NCBI RefSeq assembly: GCF_016649425.1
Contig: NZ_JADRCR010000001.1
Location: forward strand, 62,001-126,000
Direction of reading: 5' to 3'
DNA length: 64,000 bases
Source of the DNA: Limnobaculum allomyrinae
GTDB lineage: Bacteria > Pseudomonadota > Gammaproteobacteria > Enterobacterales > Enterobacteriaceae
The notes under the pieces are model-generated. The model searched no databases, was not told where the DNA came from, and saw nothing but the letters and a program-made list of their open reading frames with translations. The stretch's first letter is position 1; each line of letters begins with the position of its first letter. This document shows, piece by piece, positions 1 to 9,234 of the stretch. Position numbers and translations under genes: made by a program.

Positions 1-470
1 TTAATGAGCTCGAGCGAGTTATCGAGCAGGATAAAGATTTTGTCAGCGAAACTATCCCCATGCTGTATGAATGCTATCAACGGTTACAGCAACCTGAGCG
101 TTGGATAGAGTACCTGAAGCGCTGTGTGGCAGAAAACACCGGTTCAGAGGCAGAATTAAGACTGGCGGATATGCTGGAGCAAACTGAAGGTCGGGATGTC
201 GCTCAAACCTATATTAACCGTCAATTACAGCTTCATCCAACTACCCGTGGTTTCTATCGTCTGATGGATTACCAACTGGCGGAAGCAGAAGAAGGACGGG
301 CGAAAGAGAGCCTGATCGTGTTACGCGAGATGGTTGGTGAACAAATTCGTATTCGCCCACGTTATCGTTGTGAAAAATGCGGGTTAACGGCTAATTCCCT
401 CTACTGGCATTGCCCATCTTGTCGGGCATGGTCAACGGTGAAACCTATCCGTGGGTTAGATGGTCAATAA
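1..470 (+). CDS. lapB: LapB, lipopolysaccharide assembly protein B (3' part only)
   Basis: The frame is open from the left edge of the window, so the gene start lies outside it. LapB is an inner-membrane-anchored cytoplasmic TPR protein that adjusts LPS synthesis by promoting FtsH-dependent turnover of LpxC. The visible C-terminal part has TPR-like helices and then a rubredoxin-like zinc knuckle, seen as CEKCG followed about 15 residues later by CPSC, and ends in KPIRGLDGQ as in the E. coli protein. The neighbour pyrF follows 61 bp downstream, and yciH comes after it, which is the E. coli order. Identity is firm; the start and the upstream lapA cannot be judged from this window. Confidence 0.95.
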   Translation, partial: NELERVIEQDKDFVSETIPMLYECYQRLQQPERWIEYLKRCVAENTGSEAELRLADMLEQTEGRDVAQTYINRQLQLHPTTRGFYRLMDYQLAEAEEGRAKESLIVLREMVGEQIRIRPRYRCEKCGLTANSLYWHCPSCRAWSTVKPIRGLDGQ

Positions 471-481
471 ACAGATGATAG

Positions 482-504
482 CCTGATAGCAGTCAGGTTT
501 TTTT
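482..504 (+). terminator. weak hairpin with T-run after lapB
   Basis: CCTGA (482-486) pairs with TCAGG (493-497) and is followed by seven T residues. The stem is short, so this may be a leaky terminator or attenuator between lapB and pyrF. Confidence 0.45.
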
Positions 505-531
505 AGTAAAAATGCATTACAGGAAAACAGT

Positions 532-1233
532 ATGTCGATGTCGACTTCACCCATAATTGTTGCACTGGATTACGATAATCAACGCTCAGCGCTTGAACTG
601 GCCGATAAAATAGAACCTAAAGATTGCCGGCTGAAAATTGGTAAAGAGATGTTCTCTCTTTGTGGTCCTGAATTGGTACGTGAGTTACATCATCGTGGTT
701 TTGATGTTTTTTTAGATCTGAAATTTCATGATATTCCTAATACGGTAGCGAAGAGCGTCGCGGCAGCAGCTGAATTGGGCGTCTGGATGGTTGATGTGCA
801 TGCCAGCGGCGGGGGGCGTATGTTAGAAGCGGCGAAGAAAGCACTTTTGCCTTATGGCGATTCTGCGCCTAAGCTAATTGCCGTAACAGTATTAACCAGT
901 ATGGATGAGAGCGATTTAAGAGGCATTGGTATTACCTCTTCGCTGGAAGAACATGCAGAAAGGTTGGCGCGTCTGGCGAAAGATAATGGCCTTGATGGTG
1001 TTGTGTGTTCAGCCCATGAAGCTCGTCATTTGAAATCACTGTTTGGGCCGGCATTCCAGTTAGTGACACCGGGTATTCGCCCTGTAGGTAGTGATATTGG
1101 CGATCAGCGCCGGGTAATGACGCCTCCACAGGCTCTGGATGCGGGTGTCGACTATATGGTTATTGGTCGTCCTATTACACAGTCGGCTAATCCGGCTCAG
1201 GCTTTGCAGAATATTCTGGCCAGTCTGGCCTAA
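532..1233 (+). CDS. pyrF: orotidine 5'-phosphate decarboxylase
   Basis: Catalyses the last step of de novo UMP synthesis, decarboxylating OMP in the cytoplasm. The protein is a 233-residue TIM barrel. The catalytic signature [10 protein letters not shown] is present, with Asp62, Lys64 and Asp67 forming the charged active-site set, and the phosphate-binding end is marked by VTPGIRP and [10 protein letters not shown]. It is about a dozen residues shorter at the N terminus than the E. coli enzyme as I remember it. An AGGAAA element sits just upstream of the ATG at 532; an in-frame ATG two codons later is an equally acceptable start. It lies between lapB and yciH as in E. coli. Confidence 0.97.
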   Translation: MSMSTSPIIVALDYDNQRSALELADKIEPKDCRLKIGKEMFSLCGPELVRELHHRGFDVFLDLKFHDIPNTVAKSVAAAAELGVWMVDVHASGGGRMLEAAKKALLPYGDSAPKLIAVTVLTSMDESDLRGIGITSSLEEHAERLARLAKDNGLDGVVCSAHEARHLKSLFGPAFQLVTPGIRPVGSDIGDQRRVMTPPQALDAGVDYMVIGRPITQSANPAQALQNILASLA

Positions 1234-1249
1234 TCAATGTGGCACGATC

Positions 1250-1576
1250 ATGACAGATAATAACAGTCGTTTAGTTTATTCTACTGATTCCGGCCGTATT
1301 AAACCGGAAGAGGTTAAAGTTGAACGCTCCAAAGGGGATGGTGTCGTCAGAATTCAACGGCAAACCAGTGGGCGTAAAGGAAAGGGTGTTTGTATTATCA
1401 CCGGTTTGGATCTCGACGATACCGAATTGCAGAAACTGGCTGCCGAGCTAAAGAAAAAGTGCGGATGTGGCGGTGCGGTAAAGGATGGTCTGATTGAAAT
1501 TCAAGGTGATAAACGCGATGAGTTAAAAGTGCTGCTAGAATATAAAGGATTCAAAGTTAAACTGGCGGGTGGTTAG
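1250..1576 (+). CDS. yciH: YciH, eIF1/SUI1-family translation factor homologue
   Basis: A 108-residue SUI1-fold protein related to eukaryotic initiation factor eIF1. In E. coli YciH has been linked to discrimination against aberrant initiation complexes, but it is not essential. The conserved core is seen as RIQRQTSGRKGKGV, the KKKCGCGG loop and the IEIQGD strand, ending in KVKLAGG. The chosen ATG at 1250 gives the family length. A longer frame from 1139 overlaps pyrF and adds residues unlike the family. The gene begins 16 bp after pyrF ends, so the two are probably cotranscribed. Confidence 0.95.
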   Translation: MTDNNSRLVYSTDSGRIKPEEVKVERSKGDGVVRIQRQTSGRKGKGVCIITGLDLDDTELQKLAAELKKKCGCGGAVKDGLIEIQGDKRDELKVLLEYKGFKVKLAGG

Positions 1577-1658
1577 TTTAACTACTGGATTTTTGGAATG
1601 ATATCTCACTTTTTCAGTTAAATTTCTGTCAGTCTGTTTTATAGTTTATGTTGATAAA

Positions 1659-2117
1659 ATGAATAAAAAAGCGTTTTATACCGAGTTGCACCGGGATCTG
1701 GCAGCACTGATTGCAGGGGAGCCGGATCTGATAGCGACATTTGCTAATACCAGTGCTTTATTATTTGAGCGACTGGAAGCCGTTAACTGGGCAGGTTTCT
1801 ACCTGTTGCAAGATGATGTACTGGTTCTGGGACCTTTTCAGGGAAAGATTGCCTGTACACGTATCCCTGTTGGTAGGGGAGTTTGCGGTACGGCAGTTAA
1901 GGAAAATCAAATTCAACGTATTGATGACGTTCATCAATTTGAAGGACACATTGCCTGCGACAGTGCAAGCAATGCGGAGATAGTGCTTCCTGTTTATCAG
2001 AGAAATAACATTATCGCTGTTTTAGATATAGATAGTACAGTATTTGGTCGTTTTGATAGTGATGATCAACAGGGTTTGGAAAATATTGTTGCGTTGATTT
2101 CTCAACATATCAGCTAA
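1659..2117 (+). CDS. msrC: free methionine-(R)-sulfoxide reductase (GAF domain)
   Basis: Reduces free methionine-R-sulfoxide to methionine in the cytoplasm (E. coli MsrC, formerly YebR). The 152-residue protein is one GAF domain. Three cysteines expected in the active site are present at 66, 76 and 100; their spacing of 10 and 24 residues equals that of the E. coli catalytic set. The motif NWAGFYLL and the GPFQGKIAC strand are also conserved. The C terminus stops about a dozen residues earlier than in E. coli, after the last core helix, which should not affect catalysis. It precedes proQ-prc-htpX, as in E. coli. Confidence 0.95.
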   Translation: MNKKAFYTELHRDLAALIAGEPDLIATFANTSALLFERLEAVNWAGFYLLQDDVLVLGPFQGKIACTRIPVGRGVCGTAVKENQIQRIDDVHQFEGHIACDSASNAEIVLPVYQRNNIIAVLDIDSTVFGRFDSDDQQGLENIVALISQHIS

Positions 2118-2250
2118 TATTTACAGACGGTTATCATCATTAGTTTAAACTTGAAGTGCGGATAACGTAGCTTTTACTAAAAGCGTGATTATAATGGCGC
2201 GTAATCTACGCCTGCGCTTTTGGGTGAGTTCGTTGTAATCAGGAAATTTC

Positions 2251-2946
2251 ATGGAAAATCAACCTAAGTTGAACAGCAGTAAAGAAGTGATTGCCTATCT
2301 GGCAGAAAAATTCCCGCTTTGTTTTACCCTTGAGGGTGAAGCCCGGCCGCTGAAAATTGGAATCTTTCAGGATGTCGTAACCCGACTGCCTGAAGAGACC
2401 TTGTTCAGTAAAACACAACTACGTACTGCGTTACGCTTATACACCTCCAGTTGGCGTTATCTACACGGTCTGAAATTAAATGCTCAGCGTGTTGATTTAG
2501 ACGGTGCGGATTGTGGGCTGCTGGAAGAACAGCACGTAGAGCATGCGCGTAAGCAACTGGAAGAGGCGAAAGCCCGAGTTCAGGCTCAGCGTGCGGCACA
2601 GCGTAAAGAATCAGGAGAGGCTCCGCAGGCTCGACGTCCTCGTCCTGCTGCTAAAAAAGCAGCATCGGATAATAGAGCGACTCAGCCATCGTCTCAGCCA
2701 AAAGCGAAAGCAAAACCTGCTCCGACACGTTCTATGGCTCCGGCGCCTGCAGTTAAAGTGGCTGAAAAATTCCGTCCTGCTTCTGCCGCCGATATTGCTG
2801 CACTTAAAACCGGGCAAAACGTTAAAGTACGTGCTGGTCAGAGCGCCATGGATGCAACAGTTCTCGAAATCGCTAAAGATGGTGTTCGGGTTCAACTCGC
2901 TTCAGGTTTAGCTATGCTGGTTCGAGCAGAGCATTTACAGTTTTAA
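2251..2946 (+). CDS. proQ: ProQ, RNA chaperone of the FinO family
   Basis: A global sRNA- and mRNA-3'-end-binding protein. The 231-residue product has the N-terminal FinO-like domain (about 1-120, with FPLCF and the [11 protein letters not shown] helix), a basic Ala/Pro/Lys-rich linker (about 120-180) and a C-terminal Tudor-like domain (about 180-231, [17 protein letters not shown]). The ATG at 2251 follows a GGAAA element. The 19-bp gap to prc and the same strand suggest one transcript. The 133 bp before proQ contain no other gene. Confidence 0.97.
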   Translation: MENQPKLNSSKEVIAYLAEKFPLCFTLEGEARPLKIGIFQDVVTRLPEETLFSKTQLRTALRLYTSSWRYLHGLKLNAQRVDLDGADCGLLEEQHVEHARKQLEEAKARVQAQRAAQRKESGEAPQARRPRPAAKKAASDNRATQPSSQPKAKAKPAPTRSMAPAPAVKVAEKFRPASAADIAALKTGQNVKVRAGQSAMDATVLEIAKDGVRVQLASGLAMLVRAEHLQF

Positions 2947-2965
2947 GTTGGAGGTCAGCCAAAGC

Positions 2966-5020
2966 ATGAGTAACTTAATCCGGTTAACGGCCATTGCAAG
3001 CTTATTTCTCGCAGGATTAAGTTATGCTAAGGAAACGACGATAACCCGTGTCGATCAACTGCCGGTCTTAAAACAAGAAGGGCAGCACGCCACGGTGAGT
3101 GAACGTGTAACATCGCGTTTTACGCGTTCACACTATCGTCAATTTGATCTCGATGATGCATTTTCAGAGAAGATTTTTAATCGTTATCTGAATGTTTTAG
3201 ATTTTAGCCACAATGTTTTACTGGCTTCTGATATCGCTAAGTTTGCCGATAAAAAGACCAAACTGGATGACGAATTAAAGTCCGGACAGTTGGATACGGC
3301 TTACGATCTGTACAACTATGCACAGAAACGTCGTTTTGAGCGTTTAACCTATGCGTTAACGCTGTTGGATAAACCAATGACGTTTGATGGCGATGACGCT
3401 ATTGAGGTCGATCGCAGTAAAGCACCGTGGCCAACCAGCGTAGAAGAGCTGGACAAGCTGTGGTACGAAAAAGTCAAATATGACGAGCTCAACCTGAAGC
3501 TTGCCGGTAAAGAGTGGCCAGAAATTAAAGATATTCTGACCAAACGTTACCAATCTGCTATTAAGCGTTTAAGCCAGGCGAAAAGTGAAGACGTTTTCCA
3601 GTCATTTATTAACGCGTTTGCCCGTGAAATTGATCCGCATACCAGCTATCTGTCCCCTCGAAATACCGAGCAATTTAATACGGAAATGAGCCTTTCTCTG
3701 GAAGGTATCGGCGCCGTGTTACAGATGGAAGATGACTATACGCAAATCAACTCACTGGTTGCCGGTGGGCCTGCTGCCAAGAGTAAATCCATCGCTGTTG
3801 GTGATAAAATTATTGGTGTAGGCCAACAAGATAAACCTATGGTTGATGTTATCGGCTGGCGACTGGATGATGTTGTTGCGTTAATCAAAGGGCCAAAAGG
3901 CAGTAAAGTTCGCCTTGAGATTTTACCTGCGGCCAAAGGGGCTAAATCGAAGACGGTGGTGCTGACGCGCGAACGAATCCGACTGGAAGACCGTGCAGTT
4001 AAGATGACCCTGAAAACCGTTGGCAAGAAGAAGGTAGGCGTACTGGATATTCCAGGTTTCTACGTTGGTCTGACGGAAGATGTTAAAACACAACTGCAGA
4101 AACTGACTAAGCAAAACGTTGATAGCATTATTATCGATTTGCGCACGAATGGTGGTGGGGCATTAACCGAAGCGGTTTCTCTGTCCGGGCTATTCATTCC
4201 GAGCGGTCCGGTAGTGCAGGTTCGTGATAATAACGGAAAAATTCGTGAAGACAGCGATACCGATGGCATTGTTTACTACAAAGGCCCATTGGTGGTATTA
4301 GTCGACCGCTTTAGTGCCTCTGCATCAGAAATTTTTGCTGCGGCAATGCAGGATTATGGTCGCGCTTTGATCGTTGGAGAGCCAACCTTTGGTAAAGGTA
4401 CGGTACAACAACATCGTGCATTAAACCGTATTTATGATCAAATGTTACGTCCTGACTGGCCTGAATTAGGTTCAGTACAGTACACCATTCAAAAATTCTA
4501 CCGCATTAACGGTGGCAGTACTCAGCGCAAAGGGGTAACGCCAGATATCATTATGCCTACGGGTATCGATCCGGTAGAAACAGGTGAAAGTTTTGAAGAT
4601 AACGCATTACCGTGGGATAGCGTTGACAAAGCAACCTACTCTTTATTAGGTGATGAATCTCGCTATATTTCAATCCTGAAGAAAAACTATGATGAACGAA
4701 TTGCTAAAGATCCCGAGTTCCAGTTCATCATGCAGGATATTGCCCGTTATAAGGCTAATAAAGATAAGCGCGCGACGATTTCACTAAACTATGCTAAACG
4801 TGAAAAAGAGAGCAGTGAAGATGATGCGATTCGTCTAAAACGTATCAACGATCGACTGGAACGTGAAGGCAAAAGTAAGTTGAAATCACTGGAAGATTTA
4901 CCAAAAGATTATAAGGAAGCCGATCCTTATCTGGATGAGACTGTGCTGATTGCGATAGATTTAGCTGAGTTAGAAAAAAATGATGCTGCGCAAGCAACGG
5001 CAGCGGTAAAGAAAGACTAA
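2966..5020 (+). CDS. prc: Prc (Tsp), periplasmic carboxy-terminal protease
   Basis: Periplasmic tail-specific serine protease that acts on lipoproteins, penicillin-binding protein 3 and murein endopeptidase MepS in E. coli. The 684-residue precursor has a signal peptide (about 1-21, ending SYA), an N-terminal helical region, a PDZ domain (about 235-330) and the S41 protease fold. Catalytic Ser452 in the FSASASE motif and Lys477 in FGKGT fall at exactly the E. coli positions when translation starts at the ATG at 2966, which is preceded by GGAGG at 2950. An in-frame TTG at 2948 lies before that ribosome-binding site and is unlikely. Confidence 0.97.
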   Translation: MSNLIRLTAIASLFLAGLSYAKETTITRVDQLPVLKQEGQHATVSERVTSRFTRSHYRQFDLDDAFSEKIFNRYLNVLDFSHNVLLASDIAKFADKKTKLDDELKSGQLDTAYDLYNYAQKRRFERLTYALTLLDKPMTFDGDDAIEVDRSKAPWPTSVEELDKLWYEKVKYDELNLKLAGKEWPEIKDILTKRYQSAIKRLSQAKSEDVFQSFINAFAREIDPHTSYLSPRNTEQFNTEMSLSLEGIGAVLQMEDDYTQINSLVAGGPAAKSKSIAVGDKIIGVGQQDKPMVDVIGWRLDDVVALIKGPKGSKVRLEILPAAKGAKSKTVVLTRERIRLEDRAVKMTLKTVGKKKVGVLDIPGFYVGLTEDVKTQLQKLTKQNVDSIIIDLRTNGGGALTEAVSLSGLFIPSGPVVQVRDNNGKIREDSDTDGIVYYKGPLVVLVDRFSASASEIFAAAMQDYGRALIVGEPTFGKGTVQQHRALNRIYDQMLRPDWPELGSVQYTIQKFYRINGGSTQRKGVTPDIIMPTGIDPVETGESFEDNALPWDSVDKATYSLLGDESRYISILKKNYDERIAKDPEFQFIMQDIARYKANKDKRATISLNYAKREKESSEDDAIRLKRINDRLEREGKSKLKSLEDLPKDYKEADPYLDETVLIAIDLAELEKNDAAQATAAVKKD

Positions 5021-5047
5021 ATCGCAACATTTTAAAGACAATAAGTG

Positions 5048-5073
5048 AAAGGCGCTCTGTGGGCGCCTTTTTT
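5048..5073 (+). terminator. rho-independent terminator after prc
   Basis: AAAGGCGC (5048-5055) pairs with GCGCCTTT (5063-5070), followed by TTT. It separates prc from htpX. Confidence 0.85.
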
Positions 5074-5246
5074 ATCAGCATCAAAAAGTACCAATGGCAG
5101 GCGAAATGTGATGTTAATCACCTGTAATTGTAAAGTTATGATCTAATTGTTATATGACTGTTGTTTACACTTGAATTTTGGATATTAGCCCATAAGATCT
5201 GTCAGGTAAGAACATTATTTTATTTCTCTGAGGAAACTATCATTTT

Positions 5247-6119
5247 ATGATGCGTATAGCGTTATTTTTATTAACAAACCTCGCAGTTATGGTGGTTTTT
5301 GGCATAGTGCTGAGTTTAACCGGCATTCAGGGGCGCAGCGTTCAAGGGCTGATGATCATGGCTGGCCTGTTTGGCTTTGGTGGCGCATTCGTCTCTTTGC
5401 TAATGTCAAAGTGGATGGCGCTCCGTTCCGTTGGTGGGCAAGTTATTGAACAACCCGGGAATGAAGTTGAGCGTTGGTTAGTTGAAACTGTCAGACGCCA
5501 GTCGCAGCAGGCGGGTATTGCAATGCCACAGGTTGCCATTTATCAGGCACCTGATATTAACGCATTTGCAACGGGTGCCAGACGAAATGCATCTTTGGTT
5601 GCTGTGAGCACGGGATTATTACAAAACATGAGCCGTGATGAAGCAGAAGCGGTTTTGGCTCATGAGATCAGCCATGTTGCTAACGGTGATATGGTGACGA
5701 TGACCCTGATTCAGGGGGTAGTAAACACCTTCGTTATTTTTGCTTCACGTCTGATTGCTCAGGTAGCTGCTGGCTTTATGAATCGCGATAACGAAAGTTC
5801 ATCGGGTAACACCATGGTCTATTTTATCGTGTCTATGGTGCTGGAACTGGTATTTGGCATTTTGGCCAGCATTATTACGATGTGGTTCTCTCGCCATCGT
5901 GAATTTAAGGCCGATGCCGGTTCCGCTAATCTGGTTGGTCGTGAAAAGATGATAGCCGCTCTGCAACGACTGAAAACCAGCTATGAGCCACAGGAAGAGT
6001 CTACAATGATGGCATTTTGCATTAACGGTAAGTCCAAAACATTTAGTGAACTGTTTTTGTCTCATCCTCCGTTAGACAAGCGTATTGAAGCATTACGTGC
6101 AGGAACCTACCTGAAGTAA
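5247..6119 (+). CDS. htpX: HtpX, inner-membrane zinc metalloprotease
   Basis: A heat-shock and envelope-stress protease (M48B family) that cooperates with FtsH in membrane-protein quality control. The 290-residue protein has two N-terminal membrane segments (about 5-25 and 34-54), the HEISH zinc motif at His139-Glu140-His143, two further hydrophobic segments (about 155-175 and 192-212) and the third zinc ligand region [13 protein letters not shown]. Length and numbering match E. coli HtpX. GAGGAA lies about 10 bp before the ATG. It stands as its own unit between two terminators. A 173-bp region upstream (5074-5246) presumably holds its promoter; I did not recognise a Cpx site with confidence. 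Confidence 0.97.
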   Translation: MMRIALFLLTNLAVMVVFGIVLSLTGIQGRSVQGLMIMAGLFGFGGAFVSLLMSKWMALRSVGGQVIEQPGNEVERWLVETVRRQSQQAGIAMPQVAIYQAPDINAFATGARRNASLVAVSTGLLQNMSRDEAEAVLAHEISHVANGDMVTMTLIQGVVNTFVIFASRLIAQVAAGFMNRDNESSSGNTMVYFIVSMVLELVFGILASIITMWFSRHREFKADAGSANLVGREKMIAALQRLKTSYEPQEESTMMAFCINGKSKTFSELFLSHPPLDKRIEALRAGTYLK

Positions 6120-6143
6120 TAATACGTGAAATGCTTAGCATAA

Positions 6144-6173
6144 ATCAGGGAGCCATATGGCTCCCTGATTTTG
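6144..6173. terminator. bidirectional terminator between htpX and the 6174 lipoprotein
   Basis: A perfect 11-bp stem, ATCAGGGAGCC (6144-6154) with GGCTCCCTGAT (6159-6169), has a four-base ATAT loop. TTTG follows on the + strand and TTTATG on the - strand, suiting two converging genes. Confidence 0.85.
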
Positions 6174-6650
6174 TTAATCTTCGAACAGATAGACATCGTC
6201 ATCCCGAAATTCTAGCTTCGGATGACGCACATCATTCAGTATTAAGCGATGAGCTCCCTTACTTTGATAACCAGCAAACAGAATCAGAGAATCCGCTGGT
6301 TTTCCCGAAATAGGGACATTTTTTACGGTAATTTGCGAATCAGGTAACATGGTTACTGGCCATACTATTAAATTATCAGGATTGTCTTTTAGCAGCTGTT
6401 GTTTCTGCTCGAACCACTGGCTGGCGCTAAGAGTTTCAATCTTTTGTACCAACTTATCGCTGCGTACAGCAACAAAATCTACATTCAGTGATTTACCATC
6501 ATTCGCCTTGTCCGTCACGTTAAGTTGAGCTGAACTCATGTCGACATGAGATGGCATAAAAGAACAGGCCGATAACGTCAAACTAATACTGGCTAAGATT
6601 ATCCCGAAGTGCAGGGAGCGAAAACGATGGGGCAATGTTGAAGATATCAT
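6174..6650 (-). CDS. putative outer-membrane lipoprotein, function unknown
   Basis: A 158-residue protein with a lipoprotein signal peptide: basic and hydrophobic residues 1-25, lipobox LSAC and lipidated Cys29, followed by Ser at +2, which predicts sorting to the outer membrane. The mature part has the pattern VDFVAVRSDKLV, a helix with SASQWF, and a strand-rich C terminus. Similar small lipoproteins occur in Enterobacterales and some are annotated as type VI or general secretion lipoproteins, but I cannot assign it to TssJ or any characterised family. It is transcribed alone, convergent with htpX and facing the same way as purR. Its own promoter must lie in 6651-6894. Confidence 0.7.
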   Translation of the reverse strand: MISSTLPHRFRSLHFGIILASISLTLSACSFMPSHVDMSSAQLNVTDKANDGKSLNVDFVAVRSDKLVQKIETLSASQWFEQKQQLLKDNPDNLIVWPVTMLPDSQITVKNVPISGKPADSLILFAGYQSKGAHRLILNDVRHPKLEFRDDDVYLFED

Positions 6651-6838
6651 AAGATGACCATTTGTGATTCAAAGCCTGTCTGTATGTTTTTATCAGACTC
6701 TGAACGGCAGATTTAAATCCTGTACCTGATTAATACATCAATTAAAATATAGGCCGATATTCAGTCTGAATCAAACTTCCAGGTATGTTATCTGGCTGTA
6801 GATATGATAAACGAAGAAGAATAGAGGGAAGGGAGTAT

Positions 6839-6878
6839 GCTCCAAAACCACCCAAACGGTGGAAATTGGTTCTGGAGC
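6839..6878. repeat. imperfect inverted repeat downstream of purR
   Basis: GCTCCA (6839-6844) pairs with TGGAGC (6873-6878), and inside it CCACC pairs with GGTGG around 6848-6862. There is no T-run on either side. It could be a structured 3' end of the purR message; it lies in the 244-bp gap between purR and the lipoprotein gene. Confidence 0.4.
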
Positions 6879-6894
6879 AAAAGTTCAGTGATGG

Positions 6895-7911
6895 CTATTT
6901 TTTCAAATAAGGGCCATCAGCGACAGATTTTCGTTCAACCAGTTCAGGATGCAGTTCAATAGAATGGGAAGTTTCACGTTTATTAATAATCCTGTCCAGT
7001 AACATATCCAGCGCCATAATAGCCAGGCTCTCTTTGGGTTGCTGAATAGTGGTTAACGGAGGATTATAGAAACGAGTATGGCGAATATTGTCATAACCAA
7101 TCACCGAAATATCTTCAGGCACGCGAAAACCTATATCTCCAGCTGCGCACAGAGCACCCATGGCAATCACATCACCACCACAAAACAACGCCGTAGGGCG
7201 TTTCTTGAGGCTCATCAGTTTCACCATACCATCGTAGCCTTCCTGTGGTTGGAAGTCTGCTTCGATAATCCACTCGGGGAGAATATCAATATTGGCTTCT
7301 TTCAAGGCATGAAGAAAACCTTTGTGGCGCTCACGGCCGGTAAATTCATTCTGTTGACCGGTGATTGTCGCGATTTCTCTGTGTCCGCGGTCTATCAGAT
7401 AACGGGCAGCCAGATAACCACCATGAAAGCCGTTATCCTCAATATTATCGGTAAAGCCACGGTGTTTATTCCAGTCCATCACCATCATAGGAATAGCGTG
7501 ATAATTTTCTAACAGGGAAAGCAATGGGGGATGATACTCAGAACACATCACTAACAGCCCATCAACACGTTTCTGCGCCAGCATAGCCAGATAGGCTTGC
7601 TGCTTCTCCAAATCATTTTGTGTATTACACAGAATCAGCGTATAGCCTTTTTTATAGCAAGCCTCTTCAACCGCTTGAATAACTTCAGCAAAATAGGGTG
7701 AACCACTGGCGGTTGCTAATAAACCAATGGTTTTGGTATTGTTCACCTTCAGACTACGGGCAACGGCACTGGGCGAATAACTAAGCTCTTTAATCGCTGC
7801 CCAAACGGCAGCTTTGGTATCTTCGGCGACAAAACGCGTTTTATTAATAACGTGGGAAACGGTGGTAGTTGAAACGCCAGCGTGTTTTGCCACATCTTTT
7901 ATAGTTGCCAT
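6895..7911 (-). CDS. purR: PurR, purine repressor (LacI family)
   Basis: A hypoxanthine/guanine-dependent repressor of purine synthesis genes. The 338-residue protein has an N-terminal LacI helix-turn-helix (about 2-23, [15 protein letters not shown] identical to E. coli) and hinge helix ([12 protein letters not shown]), then a periplasmic-binding-protein-like effector domain with GLLVMCSEY and FCGGD segments, ending ERKSVADGP. The Met at 7911 begins [12 protein letters not shown] as in E. coli; a start four codons upstream is possible but unsupported. A PUR box lies about 50 bp upstream, implying autorepression. ynhF is divergent from it. Confidence 0.96.
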   Translation of the reverse strand: MATIKDVAKHAGVSTTTVSHVINKTRFVAEDTKAAVWAAIKELSYSPSAVARSLKVNNTKTIGLLATASGSPYFAEVIQAVEEACYKKGYTLILCNTQNDLEKQQAYLAMLAQKRVDGLLVMCSEYHPPLLSLLENYHAIPMMVMDWNKHRGFTDNIEDNGFHGGYLAARYLIDRGHREIATITGQQNEFTGRERHKGFLHALKEANIDILPEWIIEADFQPQEGYDGMVKLMSLKKRPTALFCGGDVIAMGALCAAGDIGFRVPEDISVIGYDNIRHTRFYNPPLTTIQQPKESLAIMALDMLLDRIINKRETSHSIELHPELVERKSVADGPYLKK

Positions 7912-7963
7912 GAAACAGAGCACTCCTGAGCTTAAACTGGTATCAGATACAGTGTAAGCTGAT

Positions 7964-7979
7964 ATGTTAACGTTTGCCT
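7964..7979. promoter_or_regulatory. PUR box (PurR operator)
   Basis: Read on the - strand the 16-mer is AGGCAAACGTTAACAT, centred on AACGTT and close to the PUR consensus ACGCAAACGTTTGCGT. It lies 53 bp before the purR start, so autorepression of purR, as in E. coli, is the likely role. It may also affect the divergent ynhF side. Confidence 0.75.
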
Positions 7980-8208
7980 TTGTTTATAACCAACGCATTA
8001 CACATTAAAAGCAAAACGGTGTAGAATTCCTTTAACCATCACTGCTTGTGGCTTATATGCCTTTCAGTGATAACAGGCGGTGAATTTTGGCGCATTTGAT
8101 ACAAAAGTCCAAGAGATATCATGGAAAAATCGCTTTGGGGTATACATTTTTGTTGAGCGCTTTACAATGATTCCCGTGTCTAATCACGTTTACGTAAAGG
8201 AAGAAGAT

Positions 8209-8298
8209 ATGTCTGCTGAATTGAGATGGTCACTGAGCACAGTAGTTTTTGCTTTATTTGTTATCGTTACTTACAGTTTAATCGCGGTAACACACTAA
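8209..8298 (+). CDS. ynhF: YnhF, small hydrophobic membrane protein
   Basis: A 29-residue protein beginning MSAELRWSLS and consisting mainly of one transmembrane segment (about residues 8-27). It resembles E. coli YnhF, a stress-associated single-pass inner-membrane peptide, in length, in its MS-x-L-[KR]-x-SL start, in ending with His and in lying next to purR. AAAGGAAGAAG immediately before the ATG is a strong ribosome-binding site. A longer in-frame extension to 8080 exists but has no family support. Its molecular role is unknown. Confidence 0.85.
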   Translation: MSAELRWSLSTVVFALFVIVTYSLIAVTH

Positions 8299-8305
8299 TA
8301 TATTA

Positions 8306-8336
8306 AAAGCTCGATTCATGTTATGTATCGAGCTTT
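8306..8336 (+). terminator. hairpin after ynhF
   Basis: AAAGCTCGAT (8306-8315) pairs perfectly with ATCGAGCTTT (8327-8336) around an 11-base loop. The T-tract is only three bases long, so termination is likely but not certain. Confidence 0.65.
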
Positions 8337-8482
8337 ATACTTTCTGGCAGGGTGATAAATAGCATTGCAGTTCAATGTGATACCACTCTTTCCGGGAATT
8401 GTCAGATTATGTTCCGTTAACCGGAACATAATTTTTTTGTGATTGATTTGATAAAAAATCGGTGTTTCAACATGGAGGCAGA

Positions 8483-9028
8483 ATGACTCACCAACAGGCC
8501 AGTACAGTCGCGTTGATTAAACGTATTGCGGGAATTGTTATTTTTATTCCGGCATTAATTTCAACGGTTATCTCTGTACTGAAGTATCTGGTTGAACCTA
8601 AGACCAACATGCAAGAAATGACTGCAATGATTATGGATTTTGTGCAGGTTATTATTAAAATTGTTCGTCAGTACACTTCATTCCTGGAGTATTTTTGGGG
8701 CAACTCCCCAATACCTGATATTAGCAATTGGTCTGCCAGCGGTAGCGTATGGTTTATTGTGATTTTCCTGCTGATGTTTATTGGTTTGGCGTTACAGGCT
8801 TCCGGCGCTCGTTTGGCTAAGCGTGTATATAACGTGCGGGAAGGGGTCAGAGAAAGGGCTATACTGGAAGCGATGAATGGCGATGAAGCTCGTTCATTCA
8901 AGGATCTGGAGAAGCTGATCTCCATACCGAATACCTCAATCTTTGCACAATTTGGGTTGTTGTATGTTTCTCCGGTTTTATGGGGTATTTTTATCTATAT
9001 CATCCTGTATCTGATCAATCGGCTTTAA
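8483..9028 (+). CDS. yniB: YniB family inner-membrane protein
   Basis: A 181-residue membrane protein related to E. coli YniB: the N terminus MTHQQAS, the IFIPALIST segment and the GLALQASGAR stretch are all recognisable. Hydrophobic segments are at about 14-34, 88-108 and 155-178. Function is unknown. The ATG at 8483 has GGAGG seven bases before it; a start seven codons upstream would lie before that ribosome-binding site. It is followed by yniA on the same strand after about 200 bp, as these genes are neighbours in E. coli too. Confidence 0.88.
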   Translation: MTHQQASTVALIKRIAGIVIFIPALISTVISVLKYLVEPKTNMQEMTAMIMDFVQVIIKIVRQYTSFLEYFWGNSPIPDISNWSASGSVWFIVIFLLMFIGLALQASGARLAKRVYNVREGVRERAILEAMNGDEARSFKDLEKLISIPNTSIFAQFGLLYVSPVLWGIFIYIILYLINRL

Positions 9029-9058
9029 TATTCCCTCATTGCCTTCTACGCTTAATGC

Positions 9059-9087
9059 TACAGACCGGTAATTATACCGCGTCTGTA
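9059..9087 (+). terminator. hairpin between yniB and yniA
   Basis: TACAGACCGGTA (9059-9070) pairs with TACCG-C-GTCTGTA (9075-9087), a 12-bp stem with one bulged C and an ATTA loop. No clear T-run follows. It lies in the 206-bp gap; no other gene is visible there. Confidence 0.5.
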
Positions 9088-9234
9088 GGTTAATCTTTGG
9101 GTCTCCCGCGGCCTGCGATATCAAAATCAACCTGTAGCGATCTTTTTAGACCAAAGCTGTGCATTGGATCGAAGTTTCGCTGGAATCAAAAGGTTAACCT
9201 GAGTCTATCTTGATCATAACCTTGGGGTGATGTC

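Noticed and set aside
1139-1249. N-terminal extension of yciH overlapping pyrF
   Set aside because: The added residues are unlike the SUI1 family and the ATG at 1250 gives the exact family length.
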